Origin: Candidatus Mcinerneyibacteriota bacterium | GTDB taxonomy: Bacteria > Macinerneyibacteriota > Macinerneyibacteria > Macinerneyibacteriales > DSCS01 | Length of the DNA stretch: 5,414 nucleotides | Direction: 5' to 3' | Assembly (NCBI GenBank): GCA_016937175.1 | Contig: JAFGWL010000015.1 | Coordinates: forward strand, 1 to 5,414 | Shown here: piece by piece, positions 1 through 5,414 of the stretch | Layout of the letters: every line of letters begins with the position of its first letter | How positions within the stretch are numbered: position 1 is the first letter of the stretch | Notes under the pieces: generated by a model | The model's database searches: none | What the model was told of the DNA's origin: nothing | The model's input: the letters and a program-made list of their open reading frames with translations, nothing else | Program-made: the position numbers and the translations under genes

Positions 1-678
1 GAAGGGCTCTTTTCAGAAAAGGAGAGGCCCCTGGAAGGATTGCGATTCGGCCTGGTGAGTAACCGGGCCATGCGCCGCTACTATTACAGAGGCGATGAAG
101 GGGCCATCCAACTCAGAATTGCAGGCGAACTGGCCCGGGCAGGGGCTGAGGTCGTCTTTATCGAGATGGATGAAGCTATTTACGAGAAATTGGATGTCAG
201 TACGGTCTTTCAATACCAGTTCAAAGAAGGGGTCAATGAGTATCTGGATAAGTGGGCTTCAGGAGAGGGGCCACGGACTTTGGCTGAGATCATTGCCTTC
301 AATGCTGAAAAGCCCTCTGAGAGGATGCCTTTGGGGCAGGAACTTCTCATAGCCGCTCAGGATAATTCCCATACGGCTGACAAGATCCTGGAGACGGTGA
401 GGTCCAATGCCCGTTTCGCAGGGGAATGTATCGATAAGTTACTTAAAGAACACCGGGCGGATATCCTCTTCAGCCTCTCCAACCACATGTCCTATGTCTA
501 CGCTGCTGCCGGATATCCGGCATTGTGTGTCCCCGCAGGATATAAATCCGGCGGAGAGCCCATAGGCGTGACTTTTGTGGCTTCAGCAGGAGAAGAGGGA
601 CTCCTTCTGAAAGCCGCCTATGGCTATGAGCAGGTCACCCGACATCACACTCCCCCGGCAGCTGTGACAGGAGAGTGA
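1..678 (+). CDS. Amidase signature family protein, C-terminal part (5' truncated by window edge)
   Basis: The reading frame is open from base 1 to the TGA at 676-678, giving 225 visible residues, so the true start lies upstream. A TTG at 40 lies inside a continuous coding frame and is not a credible start. The protein resembles the C-terminal part of amidase signature (AS, PF01425) hydrolases, which cleave amide bonds of small molecules using a Ser-cisSer-Lys triad. Supporting segments are FKEGVNEYL (about visible residues 74-82), TLAEIIAFN (93-101), a GQELL stretch (112-116), the conserved AGYPALCVPAGY block (170-181) with GEPIGVTF (185-192), and the LLLKAAYGYEQVTRHHTPP end typical of the family. 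The triad lies in the missing N-terminal part, so activity and substrate cannot be judged. Seven bases separate its stop from the next start, suggesting one operon. Family assignment is firm; the specific substrate is unknown. Confidence 0.9.
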   Translation, partial: EGLFSEKERPLEGLRFGLVSNRAMRRYYYRGDEGAIQLRIAGELARAGAEVVFIEMDEAIYEKLDVSTVFQYQFKEGVNEYLDKWASGEGPRTLAEIIAFNAEKPSERMPLGQELLIAAQDNSHTADKILETVRSNARFAGECIDKLLKEHRADILFSLSNHMSYVYAAAGYPALCVPAGYKSGGEPIGVTFVASAGEEGLLLKAAYGYEQVTRHHTPPAAVTGE

Positions 679-685
679 GGGAGAG

Positions 686-1558
686 GTGGATAAGAAGAAC
701 GGCTGCAAAGAAAGGGAACTAACCCACAGCCTTGTCATGGAACGGGTCGCCTTATGGGCACAAAATGATGAAAATATAAGAGGTGCAGCCGTCATTGGCT
801 CCCGGGCCAGAAAAGAGAAGAGAGCCGATAAGTGGTCTGACCTTGATCTGATCATCTGCGCTAAAGACCCCGGCCTTCTTCTGGAGAGAGAGGAGTGGAT
901 CATCCGTTTCGGCCCTCCCCTTATGACTTTTATCGAGAAAACACCCCTGGGGGGGCGGGAAAGGCGTGTCCTCTATGAAAACGGGGTGGATGTGGATTTT
1001 GCCTGCCTGTCACCGGAAGAATTTCTCAACCTTAAGAAAAATAGAGATGTCCTTTCTCTCTTTGTCAGGGGTTATTCTGTTCTTGTAGATAAAGAAAGGC
1101 TCTTTGATTTCCCGGATGTTGTGGTAAACATTTCCATGGAAAAGCCCGTGACAAAAGAGGGGCTGTTGCAGCTTGTGAACGATTTCTATTTTCATGCGGT
1201 CTGGACAGCCAAAAAAGTCAGCCGCGGAGAGTTATGGGAAGCCTTGATCTGCTGTGACGGGCATATGAAGGGACTTTTACTTGAGATGATACGTCTCTAC
1301 ACCGGCCCTGAAAAGGAGACCTGGCATTCTGCCCGCTTTGTAGAACTGTGGGCGCCCGATGAACTGAAGCTTATGTTCAGGGAGATTTTCGCCTCTTACG
1401 GGTATGAAGAGATCCAGAAAGCCCTTTATCACTCCATGGATCTTTTTTCAAAGGCAGGACGAAAAGTCTTTTGTTCTTACGGCCTCCCCTGGCCTGAACA
1501 TATCTGCAAGGGAGCTATGAGGTTGGTTGAGGCCTGTTTCAGAAAGAAGGAGCCCTAA
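686..1558 (+). CDS. ANT(6)/AadE-like nucleotidyltransferase (putative aminoglycoside 6-adenylyltransferase family)
   Basis: This 290-residue cytoplasmic protein carries a polymerase-beta-type nucleotidyltransferase core: GSR at 38-40, SDLDL at 51-55 with metal-ligand candidates D52 and D54, and VDVDF at 101-105 supplying the third acidic residue (D102 or D104). A helical C-terminal half contains the RGELWEAL segment at 180-187. Order, spacing and length (about 285-300 residues) match the streptomycin adenylyltransferase family (PF04439), whose known members transfer AMP from ATP to the 6-position of streptomycin. The GTG at 686 is preferred: it gives the usual N-terminal helix before the NDENIR segment and follows purine-rich TGAGGGAGAG. 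The ATG at 737 (residue 18) lacks a ribosome binding site and would shorten that helix. It lies 7 bases after the amidase gene, so translation is probably coupled. The fold is well supported; resistance activity is not, because chromosomal homologues may modify other substrates. Confidence 0.85.
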   Translation: MDKKNGCKERELTHSLVMERVALWAQNDENIRGAAVIGSRARKEKRADKWSDLDLIICAKDPGLLLEREEWIIRFGPPLMTFIEKTPLGGRERRVLYENGVDVDFACLSPEEFLNLKKNRDVLSLFVRGYSVLVDKERLFDFPDVVVNISMEKPVTKEGLLQLVNDFYFHAVWTAKKVSRGELWEALICCDGHMKGLLLEMIRLYTGPEKETWHSARFVELWAPDELKLMFREIFASYGYEEIQKALYHSMDLFSKAGRKVFCSYGLPWPEHICKGAMRLVEACFRKKEP

Positions 1559-1617
1559 GAGCCGAAAAGGGGAGGTCTTTCGATAAAAAATTTCGTTTTA
1601 AGAAACAAAAAGGCTCT
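1558..1617 (+). repeat. Inverted repeat AGAGCC/GGCTCT in the gap before the M16C gene
   Basis: AGAGCC at 1558-1563, starting on the last base of the preceding stop codon, is complementary to GGCTCT at 1612-1617, with 48 intervening bases. Inside are further short complementary pieces: CGAAA at 1563-1567 against TTTCG at 1578-1582 or 1591-1595, and TTTC at 1591-1594 against GAAA at 1602-1605. The right arm is followed by a T-rich stretch (CTGTTTATTCTAATT). It could be a weak or branched terminator of the upstream operon, or a leader structure of the protease mRNA. The six-base arms and large loop make both readings uncertain. Confidence 0.3.
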
Positions 1618-1646
1618 CTGTTTATTCTAATTAGGAAAGCAATCTT

Positions 1647-1653
1647 GAGGAGG
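1647..1653 (+). promoter_or_regulatory. Strong Shine-Dalgarno site of the M16C gene, with two adjacent ATG starts
   Basis: GAGGAGG ends 5 bases before the ATG at 1659 and 8 bases before a second in-frame ATG at 1662. Either could be used, and the choice changes the protein by one methionine ahead of the KKR of the signal peptide. The 1659 start is listed because it is the longer one; the 1662 start has the more usual spacing. Confidence 0.8.
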
Positions 1654-1658
1654 ATCTT

Positions 1659-1724
1659 ATGATGAAAAAACGTTTACTTCTGTTCGCTGTCTTTTTGTCG
1701 GCCCTTGTCTCCCTGGCCAGGGGT
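1659..1724 (+). other. Sec signal peptide of the M16C peptidase
   Basis: The first 22 codons encode a basic n-region (KKR at residues 3-5), a hydrophobic core (LLLFAVFLSALVSLA, 6-20) and a small-residue cleavage region. S18/A20 and A20/G22 both satisfy the -3/-1 pattern. There is no cysteine near the cleavage site, so this is a type I signal peptide rather than a lipoprotein signal. PreP proteins are best known from organelles, so a secretory signal affects where this enzyme meets its substrates. Confidence 0.85.
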
Positions 1725-4700
1725 GATATTTTGTTGGGGAAATTGGAAAAGGGAGATACCCTGGGCGGGTTTACTACAGAAGCTCTCTACCTGAATGGGG
1801 ACAATATCCCCGTAGGAGCCCGGTTCCGTCACGAGACCGGGGCTGTAATGGACTATTTCCGGATCCAGACTGTCCCCCAGGCCTATATCTGGTTTAACAC
1901 GCCGCCGGAGAGTGACGGCGGTGAGCCCCATACTCTGGAACATGTGGTCTTAAGCAAAGGTAACAAAGGTAAATATGCTGCAGCCCTTGAAGAGATGTCA
2001 CTGGGAATGAGCAGCGCTTTTACCCAGCAGTTCCGGACTTCTTATTCGATGAACACTTCAGCGGGAGTCGATGTTTTTTACCGCCTTCTGGAAGTCAAGA
2101 TCGATTCTCTCATCTTTCCCGATTACAACCGGGAGGAGCTGCGGCGGGAGGTGATGAACATCGGCGTCAAAGAGAATCCCGACGGGACATTGGCTGTTGA
2201 AGAGAAGGGGACCATCTATGCGGAGATGTCCAGTGCCTTCGAAAAACCAAACAGCCTGGCCTTTTTCAGGTTGACCCGGAACCTCTTCGGACAGGATGAC
2301 CCCAGAGGCCGTTCTTCGGGGGGATATCCCCCGGCTATCAGAAAAGCCGTTCCCGATGATATCATAAGTTTTCAGAAAAAGTATTACAGAACGGACAATA
2401 TGGGGCTTATCCTGGTTATGCCCTCGGAGGTATCTCTGGGAGAAGCCCTGAGCAAGACAGATGCCATTCTGAAAAAAAACTCTCTCAGCCCGGTTTCTGA
2501 TATCCATCCTGAAGAGCGGCTCAGCCCCCTGGCAGAGATCGACAGGGAATGGGAACCGATATGGGAGAAGGTGCCCTATCCCGCGGTCAATGTCAATACC
2601 CCCGGAATCGTGATCTATGCCTGGCGGGTGCCGGTGAAGAGCGCTGAAGAGGAGATCATGGTCGACCTTTTCATGAGCGGGATGTTTTCAGGGGAGAATT
2701 CCAGGATGTGGAAACGGTTCATCGACCCTGAGAAGAGAGAAGCGGATACCGGAGCGAACTGGGTCGGCGGCTGGTATGACCCGGTGACCAGGACCTGTTA
2801 TTTCATGATCAATAATGTCCGTGCCGACTACGAACCCGAAAAGGGAATGGAGTCTCTCTATAGGATCCTGGCCGGAGACTGGGAAGAATTCGCCGCCCTG
2901 GAAAAGGGGAGCGCAGGACTTCAGGAATTCAACAATCTTATAAGGGTCCTCATCCAGGAGCAGATAAAAAACGGGAAGGCGATCCTTGAAAATCCTCCGC
3001 GCTTCGGTTACCGGGCCATAGGGTCCGGCTGGATGAATCATCTTTCCCTGCTGCACCGTAACGGGGGATTTAAGCGTGAGCTGAGCATGGAATCCCTGTT
3101 AAACCGTATTGAAGAGAGGCTCTCAGCCGACCCGGCTCTCTTTCAGGACGCCCTCAGAAAATGGGGCCTGATGGCACAGCGTCCCTTTGCCGTCCGCACG
3201 GTTCCGGATCCCGGCTATACAGCCAGAATGGAAGAGGAGAAGAAGAAGCGTATCAGAAAATATGAAGAGGATTTAAAGAAGCACTACGGGACCGAGGATC
3301 TTCAGAAGGCCCTGAAAGACTACCGGGATGAATACGATCGAAAGACAGCCGAGATCGAGGAGGCTGAGAAGAAGATCAAGATGCCCGCTTTTCTTTCTGA
3401 GCCGCCACTTGAGCTGGACCGCTCACTGCGCTATGACGACAAAAGGCTTCCCGGAGGAGGGCGGCTCTTCACCGCTTACTTCGACCAGATGGAGAGCGTG
3501 ACTACAGCCCTCTATTTCGACCTCAAAACCGTTTCCGAAGAAGATTACCTCTATCTTTCGGGGTTACCTGAAATCCTCTATTATGCGGGGCTATCCATCA
3601 ATGGGAAAGAATATCCCTACGAAGAGATCGAAAAAAGGCTGAAAAAAGAAGTCCTCTCTCTGGACGTCGATTTTTCAGGAAATTCACGGACCGGGCGTGT
3701 GGAACTTAAAGTCTCCGCCTCCGGGCGGAAAGGGGAGGAAGTTCTGCGTTCAGTGAAGTGGATCAGGCAGATTACAGAGGATACCTGGCTCTCAGTAAAG
3801 AATGCTCCCCGCCTTGCCGACGTTATCTCCAGAAGCCTCTCCGGAGCCCTCGACCTCATGAGACAACCCAAGGAAGAGATGTGGGTTAATGACCCCTCCA
3901 CAGCTTTCCATACACAGGAAAATCGTCTCTATCTTGCCTGCCACAGCACTCTGACCCGTCAATTCAACCTTCTGAGGCTGAAATGGAGGTTGAAAGATTT
4001 CCGAGATGAAAAGGATTCCTTTTTCAGTGAGATGGACGAGGCCCGAAAAGCTTTGAGCAAAATGGGCCGCGAGGAGTTTCTCAAGAAGCTGCAGATGATG
4101 AAGGCAGAACAGGGCGAAAGCGACTTTTCAGAGGCTGCCGACGACCTGCTGGCTCTGATCCCGTCTCTGCCGCCGGATTCCTGGCGAAAGGATTCAGAGA
4201 TGCTTATCGCGACCATCGGGGAGGAGCTCTCCGTTTCGCCGGAAAAAGCCGTAAGAGATCTGAAGGAGTTGATGAACGGATTAAGGAACAGACATACTGT
4301 ACGGGCCGTTGTAGCCGGCCATACCGGAAGTGTCAGGGAGTCTTCTGAAGCGGTGCTGGATCTCCTGGACCGTTATGACACCAAAAAGATAAAGATGAAG
4401 GCTCGTGATTCGGCTCCCCTCGTCTGGTCCAATATCGAACGCCGTCTGGGGCCGGTGGAAGAAAGGCGGTTCGTTGCTCTTGTCAACCCCGACAGCACTA
4501 CGGGAGTTCATATGAACCGGGCGAAGATCCATAATATCCACACTTTTACAGATGAGGATATCTACAGGACACTGGCGTCCAAACTCCTGGGCGGAAGCGG
4601 CCCCCGAAGCCTCTTCATGCAGACCTGGCGTGCCGGGCTGGCCTATTCCAACGGGTTTAATGCTTCTCTGGAAGCAGGGGTGGTCAACTATTATGCAGAA

Positions 4701-5135
4701 CGGTGCCCCGACCTCTCCCAGACCATGGCTTTCGTCCGGGATACGTTGTCGGAGACTCCCCGGGACCCCGAATTGCTCAAAGGAGTACTTCCTTCCTTCT
4801 TCTACACAATCGAGGCAGGGGGGTTCGTGGAGAGGGCACAGACCATGGCAGGCCTTCTCGTAGACGGTTCGACACCGGGACTCTACAGAAAATTCAGAAA
4901 ACGGGTGCTGGACCTCTCGGGCAGAGATGACTTCCGGGAGAAAACCTTCAGCTATATCAATGACTGGGCCGCCCTGGTCGTGCCGGGCCTTCGCCCTGAG
5001 ACCCCATTCGGCGGGACCGTCTATCTTATAGCCAATGATGACCAGATAGAACGGTATGAAGACTATCTCAGAAAGAATGCCGGAGCCCCCGGGATCATCA
5101 GGATCTATCCGCGGGACTACTGGATCTCATTTTAA
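1659..5135 (+). CDS. Exported M16C-family zinc metallopeptidase, PreP/Cym1-like, 1158 residues
   Basis: Two M16 halves joined by a hinge, the pitrilysin-clan layout for degrading short unstructured peptides in a closed chamber. Residues 1-22 form a signal peptide: MKKR, a hydrophobic run, then cleavage probably after SLA (20) or ARG (22); there is no lipobox cysteine, so a periplasmic or secreted protein is likely. The inverted zinc motif HTLEH spans 91-95 (H91, H95 ligands; E94 base), and the third ligand is probably E189 in GTIYAEM, 94 residues on, a spacing like PreP rather than the shorter one of pitrilysin. A charged, coiled-coil-like hinge covers about 520-575. An M16C-associated-like domain starts near 590, and the C-terminal half ends with SLFMQTWRAGLAYSNG (984-999), where R991 and Y996 match the substrate-binding Arg/Tyr. 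It exceeds the usual 950-1050 residues, apparently partly through a charged helical stretch at about 775-880. It is preceded by a 100-base gap and followed by a terminator, so probably monocistronic. Confidence 0.9.
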   Translation: MMKKRLLLFAVFLSALVSLARGDILLGKLEKGDTLGGFTTEALYLNGDNIPVGARFRHETGAVMDYFRIQTVPQAYIWFNTPPESDGGEPHTLEHVVLSKGNKGKYAAALEEMSLGMSSAFTQQFRTSYSMNTSAGVDVFYRLLEVKIDSLIFPDYNREELRREVMNIGVKENPDGTLAVEEKGTIYAEMSSAFEKPNSLAFFRLTRNLFGQDDPRGRSSGGYPPAIRKAVPDDIISFQKKYYRTDNMGLILVMPSEVSLGEALSKTDAILKKNSLSPVSDIHPEERLSPLAEIDREWEPIWEKVPYPAVNVNTPGIVIYAWRVPVKSAEEEIMVDLFMSGMFSGENSRMWKRFIDPEKREADTGANWVGGWYDPVTRTCYFMINNVRADYEPEKGMESLYRILAGDWEEFAALEKGSAGLQEFNNLIRVLIQEQIKNGKAILENPPRFGYRAIGSGWMNHLSLLHRNGGFKRELSMESLLNRIEERLSADPALFQDALRKWGLMAQRPFAVRTVPDPGYTARMEEEKKKRIRKYEEDLKKHYGTEDLQKALKDYRDEYDRKTAEIEEAEKKIKMPAFLSEPPLELDRSLRYDDKRLPGGGRLFTAYFDQMESVTTALYFDLKTVSEEDYLYLSGLPEILYYAGLSINGKEYPYEEIEKRLKKEVLSLDVDFSGNSRTGRVELKVSASGRKGEEVLRSVKWIRQITEDTWLSVKNAPRLADVISRSLSGALDLMRQPKEEMWVNDPSTAFHTQENRLYLACHSTLTRQFNLLRLKWRLKDFRDEKDSFFSEMDEARKALSKMGREEFLKKLQMMKAEQGESDFSEAADDLLALIPSLPPDSWRKDSEMLIATIGEELSVSPEKAVRDLKELMNGLRNRHTVRAVVAGHTGSVRESSEAVLDLLDRYDTKKIKMKARDSAPLVWSNIERRLGPVEERRFVALVNPDSTTGVHMNRAKIHNIHTFTDEDIYRTLASKLLGGSGPRSLFMQTWRAGLAYSNGFNASLEAGVVNYYAERCPDLSQTMAFVRDTLSETPRDPELLKGVLPSFFYTIEAGGFVERAQTMAGLLVDGSTPGLYRKFRKRVLDLSGRDDFREKTFSYINDWAALVVPGLRPETPFGGTVYLIANDDQIERYEDYLRKNAGAPGIIRIYPRDYWISF

Positions 5136-5147
5136 AGAAATGAAATA

Positions 5148-5178
5148 GGGGCCCCTTACTCATAGGGGCCCTCTCTTT
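5148..5178 (+). terminator. Rho-independent terminator after the M16C gene
   Basis: GGGGCCCCT at 5148-5156 pairs with AGGGGCCCT at 5164-5172 across a 7-base loop. This gives a 9-pair stem with one G-U pair at the base, all G-C above it except the loop-closing T-A. A short pyrimidine tail, CTCTTT, follows. The hairpin starts 12 bases after the TAA stop. The tail is less T-rich than in ideal terminators, but the very stable stem and its position support the call. The A-rich bases just before it could let it also work in the opposite direction. Confidence 0.85.
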
Positions 5179-5193
5179 AAATCGAAAAGTTTA

Positions 5194-5237
5194 GAATAGA
5201 GGCCCATGGTAGCTGGATCGAGGCTCATACTCTATTC
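5194..5237. repeat. Inverted repeat with embedded direct repeats upstream of the last promoter
   Basis: GAATAGAG at 5194-5201 is the exact reverse complement of CTCTATTC at 5230-5237, with 28 bases between. Overlapping it, GAGGCCCAT (5199-5207) recurs as GAGGCTCAT (5220-5228) with one mismatch and a 21-base period, about two helical turns. The element lies some 40 bases upstream of the -35 box, where activator or second-operator sites often sit. No regulator is recognisable from the sequence, and chance cannot be excluded. Confidence 0.35.
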
Positions 5238-5276
5238 CCTTCATAAAAATAGACCGGGAAGAAATAAGGAAAAGAG

Positions 5277-5304
5277 TTGACAGTGATATTAATGTAAGTA
5301 TAAT
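5277..5304 (+). promoter_or_regulatory. Consensus sigma-70 promoter for the last (truncated) gene
   Basis: TTGACA (5277-5282) and TATAAT (5299-5304) are perfect consensus hexamers separated by 16 bases, one less than optimal. Transcription would start near 5311, giving a 5' leader of roughly 35-40 bases before the ATG at 5348. Such a perfect promoter would be strong unless repressed, and the palindromes next to it fit that idea. The assignment is from sequence only. Confidence 0.85.
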
Positions 5305-5310
5305 AATACT
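5297..5310. promoter_or_regulatory. Palindrome over the -10 box, possible operator
   Basis: AGTAT (5297-5301) and ATACT (5306-5310) are perfect inverted arms around AATA, covering the whole TATAAT hexamer. A protein bound here would block RNA polymerase. The arms are short and the region is AT-rich, so part of the symmetry may come from the -10 sequence itself. Confidence 0.35.
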
Positions 5311-5317
5311 ATTAAAG

Positions 5318-5337
5318 GTTAGTAAGCTATAACTAAC
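5318..5337. promoter_or_regulatory. GTTAGT-N8-ACTAAC palindrome before the Shine-Dalgarno, probable operator or mRNA hairpin
   Basis: GTTAGT (5318-5323) and ACTAAC (5332-5337) are exact 6-base inverted arms around 8 bases, ending on the base just before the AGGAGG site. Its size (20 bases) and position just downstream of the expected transcription start fit a dimeric repressor operator. In RNA it would be a weak hairpin abutting the ribosome binding site. The binding protein is unknown. Confidence 0.5.
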
Positions 5338-5343
5338 AGGAGG
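5338..5343 (+). promoter_or_regulatory. Shine-Dalgarno site of the last gene
   Basis: A perfect AGGAGG is followed by GTTT and the ATG at 5348. The 4-base gap is slightly short, but the match is full-strength and fixes the start. Confidence 0.85.
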
Positions 5344-5347
5344 GTTT

Positions 5348-5414
5348 ATGAAAATCGTCAATTTTCAGACCGGGGAAAAACTCGATTCAGGAGGAAGCTG
5401 GGAAGCTGTCCGTC
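5348..5414 (+). CDS. Unidentified protein, N-terminal 22 residues only (3' truncated by window edge)
   Basis: The ATG at 5348 opens a frame that runs to the window end without a stop. The visible protein starts MKIVNFQTGEKL and reaches SWEAVR. The start is well supported by the AGGAGG site and the consensus promoter upstream, so this is very likely a real gene. The visible part is hydrophilic with no signal peptide, indicating a cytoplasmic protein. A short MKIVNF-like opening strand is common in small cupin-type proteins, but 22 residues are too few to assign a family, and I make no functional call. Its promoter region carries operator-like palindromes, so it is probably regulated and transcribed separately from the protease gene. 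Confidence 0.8.
   Translation, partial: MKIVNFQTGEKLDSGGSWEAVR

Noticed and set aside
40-42. TTG as the start of a short 212-residue amidase-like protein
   Set aside because: The frame is open to the window edge, residues before it continue the coding pattern, and the amidase family needs the missing N-terminal catalytic part.
583-903. 106-residue minus-strand open frame across the amidase/nucleotidyltransferase junction
   Set aside because: It overlaps two genes with clear family motifs on the + strand, and its Ser/Arg-rich composition is typical of antisense shadows.
686-1558. Recently acquired resistance gene cassette
   Set aside because: No attC-like site, transposase or flanking repeat is visible, and composition by eye is close to that of the neighbours.
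1623-1631. Possible -10 box (TATTCT or TCTAAT) for the M16C gene
   Set aside because: Neither hexamer has a recognisable -35 partner at 16-18 bases, and the segment is simply AT-rich, so I did not call a promoter.
2058-2507. 149-residue open frame on the minus strand inside the M16C gene
   Set aside because: It is fully antisense to a well-supported gene with conserved motifs and its translation resembles no family I recognise.
4552-4863. 103-residue + strand open frame in another frame of the M16C gene
   Set aside because: It overlaps the conserved C-terminal M16 motif in the real frame, and its Pro/Trp/Arg-rich translation looks like an out-of-frame artefact.

Overview
The window is a compact bacterial stretch with every gene on the + strand: the 3' end of an amidase gene, an ANT(6)-like nucleotidyltransferase gene, a very long exported M16C (PreP-like) zinc metallopeptidase gene, and the first 22 codons of an unidentified gene. 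There is no mobile element, CRISPR array, tRNA or rRNA that I can see, and no gene-free stretch exceeds about 210 bases. Composition is moderately balanced, with AT-rich intergenic regions. Initiation signals are strong purine-rich Shine-Dalgarno sequences, and one promoter has perfect sigma-70 hexamers. The gene set suggests a free-living or host-associated anaerobe, and spirochaetes are my best guess. That guess rests on general resemblance only; no marker gene proves it.

Layout. Bases 1-678 encode the C-terminal part of an amidase-signature enzyme, whose catalytic Ser-Ser-Lys part lies upstream of the window. Seven bases later a GTG-initiated gene (686-1558) encodes a 290-residue protein with the GSR...DxD nucleotidyltransferase core, most like aminoglycoside 6-adenylyltransferases. 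The tight spacing suggests the two are co-transcribed. A 100-base AT-rich gap with an inverted repeat follows. Then comes 1659-5135, a 1158-residue protein with a signal peptide, the inverted zinc motif HTLEH, a distal glutamate, a charged hinge and a C-terminal M16 half. A GC-rich hairpin at 5148-5172 probably terminates this gene.

The 212-base gap at 5136-5347 is the main regulatory region. It holds the terminator, an inverted repeat with embedded direct repeats, a TTGACA-16-TATAAT promoter, a palindrome over the -10 box, and a second palindrome directly before the Shine-Dalgarno of the truncated last gene. The nesting suggests a strong promoter under repressor control.

I see no evidence that the genes form one pathway. 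The amidase and nucleotidyltransferase both act on small amine- or amide-containing molecules. The M16C protein probably degrades peptides outside the cytoplasm. No clearly undescribed multi-gene system is evident. The points most worth checking are the exported, divergent M16C protease and the operator-like architecture before the last gene.
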